Assembly: GCA_021820675.1 (NCBI GenBank)
Contig: JAKADI010000027.1
Coordinates: 1 to 9,589 of the forward strand
Length of the DNA stretch: 9,589 nucleotides
Source of the DNA: Bacillota bacterium
GTDB taxonomy: Bacteria; Bacillota; Sulfobacillia; Sulfobacillales; Sulfobacillaceae
Reading direction: 5' to 3'
The notes under the pieces are model-generated. The model saw only the letters and a list, made by a program, of their open reading frames with translations. It had not been told where the DNA came from and ran no database searches. The translations under genes and the position numbers were made by a program. Shown here piece by piece: positions 1 to 5,368 of the stretch (positions are counted from its first letter, which is position 1; every line of letters begins with the position of its first letter).

Positions 1-459
1 AACGCCATGCGTCAAAATGAACTGGGGATGGGCAACACGGATTATGCGCACCACATCTCGCAGGGCTCGGTGCGTGTTTCGGTAGAGTCCAGCGTCAGGA
101 TACCCGAGACAATGGATGTTTTCTATAGGCACTTTCAATAGCGTTAAGGCCTTATGCGCTTCGTCGAAACGGTCGCGAATCAGGTGGCGTATTGTTGCGG
201 GCCGGTGCAAGCGCCGGGGGCCCCGCCCGTTGGTGGTAAAAATCACGTGAACTGCATAACCCTGCTGTGCTAACGTATGAATGGCGAGGCCACAGCCAAT
301 GCTCTCATCGTCCGGATGAGCCGCAAATACTAAAATTTGCCGGCAAAAGGAACTTTGGCTTTCCTGCTTCAACGAGGATAGATTAACCGATCGACCGCTT
401 GCCCCCAATAGCTGATACAGATGATCCCCACTCCCGATTAATACGTCTTTCCAATGCAT
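1..459 (-). CDS. PIG-L family N-acetyl-sugar deacetylase, 3' end cut by window edge
   Basis: The 153 visible N-terminal residues belong to the PIG-L/LmbE family of zinc-dependent deacetylases, which remove N-acetyl groups from GlcNAc-type sugars. The clearest signature is AHPDDESIGCG at residues 47-57, the family's HPDDE metal and catalytic motif with its GCG turn (H48, D50, D51). A basic helix with R97-D99-E100 follows at about residues 88-110, as usual before the Rossmann-like beta strands. The visible part ends at THGV (150-153), where the family's second histidine motif begins, so the remaining zinc ligand lies outside the window. The first 40 residues are a non-conserved extension. The start is the ATG at 459, preceded by AGGAG with six bases of spacing. 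It lies 75 nt downstream of the membrane LuxR-type gene on the same strand, so co-transcription is likely. In this locus it may deacetylate an amino sugar of the polysaccharide; a BshB-like low-molecular-weight thiol role is the main alternative. No signal peptide is visible, suggesting a cytoplasmic enzyme. Confidence 0.9.
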   Translation of the reverse strand, partial: MHWKDVLIGSGDHLYQLLGASGRSVNLSSLKQESQSSFCRQILVFAAHPDDESIGCGLAIHTLAQQGYAVHVIFTTNGRGPRRLHRPATIRHLIRDRFDEAHKALTLLKVPIENIHCLGYPDAGLYRNTHRALRDVVRIIRVAHPQFILTHGV

Positions 460-534
460 TTCGTCTCCTGCCTCAATTCCTTTATTTGTTGGGTTCTTGG
501 GTGTCAAAACCCGGTGCATACTCCTCTATGGGCA

Positions 535-1902
535 TCACGATGTAGCGGCAGAAGGACGCGTGTGATCCCCTCGTTTATAGCGTGAAATCAGTTCACGTCG
601 GTTGGCCGTATCCGTTTTGCGGTAAATGTTGCGTAGGTGAGTTTTGAGCGTATTAATGGAGATATAGAGCTCACTGGTGATTTCCTTGTTAGAATAGCCA
701 TCTAAGAGCAACTGAGTAATCTTCTTTTCTTGAGGCGTGAGTCCACAGCGAAACAACCATTGTTCTGCGAGAATGGTTTGCTGTGATGGTTGGTCTGCAA
801 TCATCCGGGAAGGAATAAGTAAACTACCCGGCTCCGTATCTCCGGCCTCTCCTTTGGACTGAACGGATTGTGATGGAACGAGAGGGACTGTTTTGGGCAA
901 GGTGAGAATGGCGATAAACAGCACACTTAAAATCACTGGGCTGAATGCCTCCGGATTGAAAAAACCGGCGAAATGATAGGCTAATACGCTTAGAGCCATT
1001 GCTACGCCCAGTAGAGCAATACCTCGAACTTGCGGATAGTCGGTGTATGAAACGTAGGGGCCCCACCACATCATCAAAGACAGCAAGGCACCGATGAGGA
1101 TTCCTATCAAAATCACCGGGTTAATGACTGTGTGCAAAGTCACCGCCAAACCGGTTATGCCGATTGTGAAATAGGCAGCCCCGCGTGAGTGCCCGGAAAG
1201 TCCCATCCACGGGAAAAATATGGGCCCTGTTAATAACAAGGGGATTGCCATGCCGCTTAAGGTGCCGGAGACGAAAGGGAAACGCAAGACAATTCCCAAG
1301 GTCATGGTTACGAGAAAGAGGCTGGGCAAAGTGGAAGTGAGTGCCGATGGTCGATGCTTCGTCTGTGTTTGTGTTTGGACAACACTGTGCGTCCACGTTG
1401 GCAAGAATAACCAATAACTTATCCCGGTGCCTAAGGTCGCGAATGTTTCTTGAAAGGTTATGCGGACTAAGAGGGTGGCACTGACGAGCAAAATCCCGGG
1501 AACGGTTACCATCAGCAATCCTCGAATTTTCCGGGAATCAGGCTTCAGCGATATTGCCGCGTCTTTTCGGAATATTTGCTGCCATAAAGGCAACAAGGTG
1601 ATAAGACACCAGATTTTCTGATCCTCTGGTGGCGTTCCTCGAAGGATCCCGTAGGAAAGCGCGGCGTACGTCAAGAATCCCACGGCATAAATCCATCGAG
1701 CCCGATGTGGGGCGAATACCGGACTTCCGAGCTGAGCGGCCATGATTACGATAACAATAGCCACCAGGCATAGGGTCCAGGATAATTGATGTGCAGAACC
1801 CATTAATGCGAGCGTTGAGATCAACAGGGACCAAATCAAGGCCGCCACCCATACGATGAGACGATAGAGTTGATTTTGAGTAAGACGGGTTATCATCTTC
1901 AT
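535..1902 (-). CDS. Polytopic membrane protein with C-terminal LuxR/GerE DNA-binding domain
   Basis: This 455-residue protein is predicted to be a membrane-tethered transcription regulator. Residues 1-340 are very hydrophobic, with about 10-12 possible membrane segments (roughly 13-35, 42-58, 69-87, 97-112, 128-148, 159-175, 192-208, 215-235, 243-260, 262-280, 293-313 and 320-337). A polar linker of about 45 residues follows. Residues 388-443 then form a textbook GerE helix-turn-helix: LTPQEKKI, the GYSNKEI turn, the recognition helix around ISINTLKTHL, and RREL near the end. No receiver, PAS or kinase domain is visible, so any signal must come through the membrane part. Membrane-anchored LuxR proteins of this layout are annotated in several Gram-positive groups, but most have no known ligand. 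Two starts are possible, ATG 1902 and ATG 1896 (third codon), each with an AGGAGG in the GGAGGAGGAA run; spacing is 5 and 8 bases, so 1896 is slightly better placed. It is followed 75 nt later by the deacetylase gene. Targets are unknown; the neighbouring EPS genes are the obvious guess. Confidence 0.88.
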   Translation of the reverse strand: MKMITRLTQNQLYRLIVWVAALIWSLLISTLALMGSAHQLSWTLCLVAIVIVIMAAQLGSPVFAPHRARWIYAVGFLTYAALSYGILRGTPPEDQKIWCLITLLPLWQQIFRKDAAISLKPDSRKIRGLLMVTVPGILLVSATLLVRITFQETFATLGTGISYWLFLPTWTHSVVQTQTQTKHRPSALTSTLPSLFLVTMTLGIVLRFPFVSGTLSGMAIPLLLTGPIFFPWMGLSGHSRGAAYFTIGITGLAVTLHTVINPVILIGILIGALLSLMMWWGPYVSYTDYPQVRGIALLGVAMALSVLAYHFAGFFNPEAFSPVILSVLFIAILTLPKTVPLVPSQSVQSKGEAGDTEPGSLLIPSRMIADQPSQQTILAEQWLFRCGLTPQEKKITQLLLDGYSNKEITSELYISINTLKTHLRNIYRKTDTANRRELISRYKRGDHTRPSAATS

Positions 1903-1935
1903 TTCCTCCTCCTGGCTTGTATCCAGTGTGAGTTT

Positions 1936-1963
1936 ATTAAATCGTCTTTTCCCGGCGCTTCAC
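1936..1963 (-). promoter_or_regulatory. Weak sigma-A-like promoter candidate for the membrane LuxR gene
   Basis: On the minus strand TTTAAT (plus 1936-1941) matches the -10 consensus at five of six positions. GTGAAG (plus 1958-1963) stands 16 bases upstream and matches the -35 at only three positions. Transcription would begin near 1928, leaving a leader of about 25 bases that includes the GGAGGAGGAA ribosome binding site. The -35 is poor, so this is a candidate only. Confidence 0.25.
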
Positions 1964-1985
1964 AGTTGGCTCACCCATGAAGGGT

Positions 1986-2003
1986 TTAGGGGCTACTCCC
2001 TAA
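1986..2003. repeat. Short inverted repeat in the 1903-2187 intergenic region
   Basis: TTAGGG (1986-1991) and CCCTAA (1998-2003) are perfect 6-bp inverted arms around a 6-base loop. No T-tract follows within 14 bases on the plus strand, so it is not a standard terminator. It could be an operator half-site pair or part of an RNA fold. Function is unknown. Confidence 0.4.
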
Positions 2004-2083
2004 GTTTGGGGGGATGGTCTTTTTCGGAAAATATCATCAAAGCCCACAAGGAGGTCAGAGCGCGGTTTTTTGGCGAAATTTCA

Positions 2084-2110
2084 TCCCATGAGGGTGATGG
2101 TCTCATGGGA
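2084..2110. promoter_or_regulatory. Perfect 9-9-9 dyad, possible operator of the 2188 gene
   Basis: TCCCATGAG (2084-2092) and CTCATGGGA (2102-2110) are perfect inverted arms of nine bases around a nine-base spacer. There is no T-tract on either strand, which argues against a terminator. On the plus strand TAGAAT (2132-2137) is a five-of-six match to a -10 element, and the right arm touches where its -35 would be (about 2109-2114). No recognisable -35 is present there. That arrangement is typical of a site for a dimeric activator, but this is inference. The nearest candidate binder by position is the membrane LuxR-type protein encoded on the opposite strand. Confidence 0.4.
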
Positions 2111-2187
2111 GGGCAGATGATAACCTCAGTCTAGAATTCGAACGATTTCATCAATCCGCGAGAGAGTAAGGAGCAGGCGAAAGGACG

Positions 2188-2898
2188 ATGGTGCAGGATA
2201 CTTGGCCCGTTTTGTTGACGGCAACGATATCACCGTCGCCGTTGCCGCACTTAGTGCTGACAGATCCTAGGGAGCGATGGCGGCAGTATCAACAGGCCTT
2301 GCAATTCTGGTTGAATCGACCTGCTGTGAGGCAGATAATTTTCTGCGATAATAGCGGATACGACGCCGATTACCAAGACGTCAAAACCTGGGCCAGAAAG
2401 CGTGGAAAAGTTCTGGAAGTCATAAGTTACAAAGGGAACGACGCTTCCGGGCTAAGAGGTAGAGCCTATGGCGAAGGGGAACTCATCAAACGCGTCCTAA
2501 AGACCAGCATACTCATGCGTCAAGCTCCAGGTTTTTTTAAGGTAACAGGCCGATTTGTCGTGGAAAATTTTGATTCTTTGGAGCGGTTAACACGAAAACA
2601 ACGCATCGTCATGTCGAGGCGATCTGTACGAAAAACCCGGTGGGCAGACACACGATTTTTCAAGATGGAACGTTCCTTTTATTGTGGCCAGTTGATGGAG
2701 GTTCATCAACTGGCCCAGGACGACGAATGGATCTTAGGTGAGGCCTATGCCAGTATTTTAGCGCCCTTAGGAATTCCTTCGTTTCCGCGCGCCCTGCGCA
2801 TTCGCGGGATTGCCGGAAATGGCGCGGTATACGGCGATAAGCTCTGGCGCTACCTGGTTAAATCGGTAATGGCCCAGGCGGGACTGTACCGCGTATAG
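2188..2898 (+). CDS. Polysaccharide-locus protein, glycosyltransferase-like, function unproven
   Basis: This 236-residue soluble protein has no signal peptide or membrane segment. It resembles a family of uncharacterised proteins found in capsule and LPS loci, remembered by its pattern: VLLTATISP at residues 8-16, a DPRERWRQY segment (26-34), IIFCDNSGYD (50-59) like the first beta strand and turn of a GT-A nucleotide-sugar fold, the GRAYGEGELI loop (91-100), and FFKVTGRFVVENF (116-128). D154 in a DTRFF segment might act in metal or sugar binding. I infer a glycosyltransferase-like role in EPS assembly; no catalytic motif proves it and no substrate can be named. The ATG at 2188 has AAGGAG 14 bases upstream (long) and AAGGA only two bases away; the next codon, GTG 2191, would have five-base spacing and may be the true start. 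The gene stands alone on the plus strand and converges on the cpsD-like gene with a 27-bp gap that contains no clear terminator. Confidence 0.7.
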   Translation: MVQDTWPVLLTATISPSPLPHLVLTDPRERWRQYQQALQFWLNRPAVRQIIFCDNSGYDADYQDVKTWARKRGKVLEVISYKGNDASGLRGRAYGEGELIKRVLKTSILMRQAPGFFKVTGRFVVENFDSLERLTRKQRIVMSRRSVRKTRWADTRFFKMERSFYCGQLMEVHQLAQDDEWILGEAYASILAPLGIPSFPRALRIRGIAGNGAVYGDKLWRYLVKSVMAQAGLYRV

Positions 2899-2925
2899 GC
2901 GACACCGTGACAGACGGTAGGAAGC

Positions 2926-3549
2926 TTACGGCGTCACATGGGTTAAGACCGTTCCGATAACCTGGGCACGGGCATGTTTTAATTGCGCCAGTGCCTTCAT
3001 TTCGACCTGGCGTGGGTGACGTCCGGAGGGAATGACGAGCAAGACGCCATCAACGAGGGCGGATAAAACCATGGTGTCCGCAGCTTCCAAGATATTGGGC
3101 GCATCGATCAGGATGATGGCATATTCGCGTTTGAGGGTATCAAACAATTTTCTCATGGCCGAGGGGGCCAATAATTCGGCGGCATAGGCCGGCAAAGGGC
3201 CACTGGGCAGTATGTGGACAGGCCAAGACGGACTTTTCTGGATGAAGGATTCGGATTTATACGGTTGCGTCAAATAGGTGGTGAGTCCCTCCGTGTTAGG
3301 CACCTGGAAAATGCGATGCAACTTGGGGTACTTAAAGCATGCATCAATGGCCAACACGTCCAGGCCACTGTAAGCCAACAACGCGGCAAGATTCGCGACT
3401 GTGGCGGAAGTGCCGGCACGCGGAGCGGCACTGGTGATGACGAGCGTTTTAGGTTGCTGGTTCTGCCAAAACAGGATGTGGGCCTTGAGTGCCCGGTATT
3501 GATCAAGTGCTATGGTGGCGGGCTTTTTGGAGCGCAACACGATTGGCAT
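2926..3549 (-). CDS. CpsD/CapB-type BY-kinase homologue with degenerate Walker A (probable pseudokinase)
   Basis: This 207-residue protein has the fold signature of bacterial tyrosine kinases that work with Wzz/CapA membrane partners to control polysaccharide export. Seen in order: an ALDQYRALK segment (14-22) matching the EaYR-LR activator-contacting helix; a P-loop region SAAPRAGTSATVANLA (40-55); Walker A' LAIDACFKYP (66-75); the PSGPLPAYAAELL loop (115-127); and Walker B IILIDAP (145-151). Two features are wrong for an active kinase. The invariant P-loop lysine of GKS/T is threonine (T47, codon ACT), and the second acidic residue of the Walker A' DxD is cysteine (C71). The C-terminus ends at THVTP with no tyrosine cluster, so autophosphorylation sites are absent as well. 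I infer a non-catalytic partner that may regulate Wzz by binding alone. The start is ATG 3549, nine bases after AGGAGG; an upstream in-frame TTG at 3573 would contain that AGGAGG. It overlaps the end of the wzz-like gene by 47 bp, suggesting translational coupling. Confidence 0.88.
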   Translation of the reverse strand: MPIVLRSKKPATIALDQYRALKAHILFWQNQQPKTLVITSAAPRAGTSATVANLAALLAYSGLDVLAIDACFKYPKLHRIFQVPNTEGLTTYLTQPYKSESFIQKSPSWPVHILPSGPLPAYAAELLAPSAMRKLFDTLKREYAIILIDAPNILEAADTMVLSALVDGVLLVIPSGRHPRQVEMKALAQLKHARAQVIGTVLTHVTP

Positions 3550-4249
3550 TTGAGGTATCCTCCTTCTTATCAATGAAGCCCGAATGCAAAATAGTCGAAT
3601 TATCCGGGATTGCGCGGGATCTTAAGCGAGGGATCATTCCCCACACGGGCAAATCAAGCCATTCGCTGACCTCCTCCTCGGTTTGTAGACTTTGGTTGAA
3701 GTGATCCCTTAACACCGCGAGAAAAACAGCTCCCATAAGCGATAACAAACATGCCAAAACATCGATTTTCTTGGTATCAGGAAATGAGGGATGCGTAGGG
3801 GTAGCGGCGGGGGACGACAATTGCAATTGGGCGGACCCGGTGAGCTGTTGAGCGGCATTTATGGTAGCCTCAGCGACTTGGGTCGCTTCCAACGCCGCTA
3901 ACGAGGGACTAGGGGCCGTTGTCTTAATGATAATCAGATCGGTATTGTTCACTGCGTTGACTGTGGTGTGCGCTTGCAATGCTATCGGCGATATGCTATC
4001 AGGCAAGGATTGAGCCGCTCGGTTCCAAACGGTATTGGATGTTGCCATGTCGGCGAAGGTTGGGGTTAGTTGTAGTGCCGAAGTTAATCCGTTAGCATTG
4101 CGGCCGGGAATTACCAGTAACGTTGCTGAACTCGTATAGGACTTCCGTAACACAAAGCGAGAAATGCCTGCGGCCGCAGACGTCGTGATAATAACCAAAC
4201 AGAGACTTAATCCTATGTGGCGTTTTATTCGCCTCGGTAGACTCACCAT
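3503..4249 (-). CDS. Wzz/CapA-type polysaccharide chain-length or export regulator
   Basis: This 248-residue protein has the Wzz/YveK/CapA layout of a membrane co-polymerase. A short basic cytoplasmic start is followed by membrane segment 1 (about residues 11-31), an extracytoplasmic domain with YTSSATLLVIPG at 38-49, a proline-spaced stretch SSPAATPTHPSFP (146-158), membrane segment 2 (about 162-180), and a cytoplasmic tail. The tail carries the family's hallmark SLQTEEEVSEWLDLPVWGMI (187-206). Such proteins set polymer length and act as activators of CpsD-type kinases. The extracytoplasmic part, about 130 residues, is of CapA size, much shorter than in enteric Wzc. The tail after residue 208 is longer than is common. 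The start is ATG 4249, supported by GAGGG five bases upstream and a stronger AGGAGG 13 bases upstream. A longer reading frame beginning at TTG 4330 has no binding site. It is the first gene of a two-gene minus-strand unit with the cpsD-like gene and diverges from the WecG-led operon. Confidence 0.88.
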   Translation of the reverse strand: MVSLPRRIKRHIGLSLCLVIITTSAAAGISRFVLRKSYTSSATLLVIPGRNANGLTSALQLTPTFADMATSNTVWNRAAQSLPDSISPIALQAHTTVNAVNNTDLIIIKTTAPSPSLAALEATQVAEATINAAQQLTGSAQLQLSSPAATPTHPSFPDTKKIDVLACLLSLMGAVFLAVLRDHFNQSLQTEEEVSEWLDLPVWGMIPRLRSRAIPDNSTILHSGFIDKKEDTSNANRVALQKARHHST

Positions 4250-4351
4250 CAATTCCCTCTTTCCTCCTTCGTAGCAGCACACATCGACCTTGTACTGGGC
4301 GGATCCCCAGTCAATTTTGTAGGCTCTCAATCATGTGCCTTAGGCTATCAG

Positions 4352-4380
4352 ATTATTCGTGTCTCGATCATCGTCCTCAA
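4352..4380 (-). promoter_or_regulatory. Sigma-A-like promoter for the wzz-cpsD pair
   Basis: On the minus strand TTGAGG (plus 4375-4380) and AATAAT (plus 4352-4357) stand 17 bases apart, matching the -35 at four of six and the -10 at five of six positions. Transcription would start near 4345, giving a leader of about 95 bases before ATG 4249. This is the best promoter match I found in the window. It overlaps the left end of the candidate plus-strand leader RNA. Confidence 0.5.
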
Positions 4381-4465
4381 GGGGTGAAATCCCTAAAACT
4401 AACGCGACTGATCTGGCTATCAGTTCCCTAGGGGTGAATTTGAGCCGTCATCCCCGTGGGGCGAT
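4370..4465 (+). ncRNA. Candidate structured leader (riboswitch-like), class unidentified
   Basis: The divergent region 4250-4582 has no gene; this stretch is its most structured part. Reading the plus strand as RNA, 4370-4376 (ATCGTCC) can pair with 4459-4465 (GGGCGAT) in seven contiguous pairs, one of them G-U, closing a 96-base domain. Inside are a hairpin AGGG/CCCT (4380-4383 with 4391-4394), a hairpin ACTGAT/ATCAGT (4407-4412 with 4419-4424, loop CTGGCT), and GGGGTGA/TCATCCCC (4431-4437 with 4448-4455, one bulge). The domain ends one base before a terminator-like hairpin. I compared it by memory with FMN, TPP, c-di-GMP, c-di-AMP, THF, SAM and fluoride riboswitches and saw none of their diagnostic cores. 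I found no convincing plus-strand promoter upstream of 4370. By-eye folding is weak evidence, so this is a hypothesis. Confidence 0.3.
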
Positions 4466-4466
4466 A

Positions 4467-4487
4467 GTCGGTTCTCCGACATTTTTT
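4467..4487 (+). terminator. Intrinsic terminator-like hairpin, possible attenuator of the right-hand operon
   Basis: GTCGG (4467-4471) and CCGAC (4476-4480) form a perfect 5-bp stem with a TTCT loop, followed by one A and six Ts (4482-4487). The stem is short but GC-rich, and the T-tract is only on the plus strand. No plus-strand gene lies immediately upstream (2926-4249 is minus), so it can only stop a transcript that began within the intergenic region, or antisense RNA from wzz. That makes attenuation the natural reading. An alternative is a plus promoter directly after it, with CATAAT at 4488-4493 as the -10 and a poor -35 (TAGTCG, 4465-4470). Confidence 0.5.
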
Positions 4488-4582
4488 CATAATGATGACA
4501 ACCTCTTCCCGGGTTCACTAGAAAAATCCCCACCATTTACCCGCGGTGTAGGTTGGGCAAATGATCTTAGATGAAGGATGTG

Positions 4583-5365
4583 ATGACCGTGCGTGTCAAG
4601 GTGTTGGGATGTCCTGTCGATGACGTGGACATGAACGACTTGCTGGATCACGTGCACCATCATATGGAACAAGGGATCAAACAGTGGTATACCTCGATAA
4701 ACGTGGCGAATTGGTATGCTTACACTCATTTTCCTGAGATCGCCACACTCATTGATGAAGCTCCGCTGATTACCGCCGATGGTTGGCCGATTGCCTGGGC
4801 GAGCCGTGTTATTCACCACGTTCCGCTTCCGCGGATACCCGCCATGAATTTCCTTGATGCGTTGTTAACTAATCGTCAGGCCAAGGGTCAGCGAATTTTT
4901 TTGCTGGGAGGACAACCGGGGACCGCCGAACAAGCTGGGATACGACTTCAAGCAAAGTATCCGCATGTGAGTGTCGTAGGCGCATTCCATGGCTTCTTAA
5001 ATCAGCCTGAAGTTGAACTAGAGGCACTTAACGCGATTGTACAAGCCCGTCCGAGCATTCTCATTCTGGGGATGGGCACTCCCCATGAACAGAAGTGGTT
5101 GTCGCTATATTTTTCACGGATTCCGGCGGTGATGGCGGTAGGTATCGGCGGGGGAATCGATATCCTGGCAGGCATCAAGAAGAGGGCGCCAGGATGGATG
5201 CAAAAAAGCGGTCTTGAATGGTTATATCGCCTGGTGCACGAGCCCGGGCGTCTCTCTAGGCGTTATGTTAAAACCTCGTGGTCCTTTGCCTGGCAAGTCC
5301 TTCGCGTGATGTGGACATGGCCCGGCGACCATATTGGGAGTTACTCGGGAAAAAAAGGAGCATAA
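4583..5365 (+). CDS. WecG/TagA/CpsF family glycosyltransferase (GT26)
   Basis: The 260-residue product is a GT26 enzyme, which transfers a HexNAc-type sugar (ManNAc or ManNAcA in known members) from its UDP form to an undecaprenyl-linked acceptor at the inner face of the membrane. Residue numbers are from M at 4583. The pattern TSINVANW begins at T37 and TADGWP at T65, with D66 in the place of the catalytic aspartate of TagA. A FLLGG turn follows (106-110), then LGMGTPHEQKWL (162-173), GIGGGIDILAG (187-197), and the RAP--W--GLEWLYRLVHEP-RL-RR tail (201-227). The C-terminal tail (about 210-260) is present in full; in this family it helps membrane association. The start is uncertain: ATG 4583 has GAAGGA four bases upstream, while ATG 4571 (four residues longer) has no binding site. 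It is the first gene of the plus-strand operon; three bases separate it from the epimerase gene. Acceptor and donor are not identifiable from sequence. Confidence 0.93.
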   Translation: MTVRVKVLGCPVDDVDMNDLLDHVHHHMEQGIKQWYTSINVANWYAYTHFPEIATLIDEAPLITADGWPIAWASRVIHHVPLPRIPAMNFLDALLTNRQAKGQRIFLLGGQPGTAEQAGIRLQAKYPHVSVVGAFHGFLNQPEVELEALNAIVQARPSILILGMGTPHEQKWLSLYFSRIPAVMAVGIGGGIDILAGIKKRAPGWMQKSGLEWLYRLVHEPGRLSRRYVKTSWSFAWQVLRVMWTWPGDHIGSYSGKKGA

Positions 5366-5368
5366 ATT

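Noticed and set aside
1928..2134. 68-residue plus-strand reading frame beginning at GTG
   Set aside because: It has no ribosome binding site, no recognisable pattern, and crosses both inverted repeats of the intergenic region; chance open frame.
2904..2918. ACCGT-GACAG-ACGGT hairpin between the convergent genes as a terminator
   Set aside because: Five pairs and no T-tract on either strand; too weak to call.
3550..3573. TTG start eight codons upstream for the CpsD-like gene
   Set aside because: Those codons are the ribosome binding site of ATG 3549 read as protein (three arginines from AGA AGG AGG).
3214..3576. 120-residue plus-strand frame antisense to the CpsD-like gene
   Set aside because: Shadow frame opposite a gene with clear family motifs; no binding site or recognisable domain.
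4250..4330. Longer N-terminus of the Wzz-like protein starting at TTG 4330
   Set aside because: No binding site before it, the added residues are polar and unlike the family start, and the AGGAGG/GAGGG sites point to ATG 4249.
4381..4425. Resemblance to FMN (GGGTGAAAT-CCC), TPP (CTGATCTGG) and c-di-AMP (GGGGTGAA) riboswitch pieces
   Set aside because: Only short scattered matches; the diagnostic cores (GACCGGCGGT for FMN, CTGAGA for TPP, GCTAACCTCGTA for c-di-AMP) are absent.
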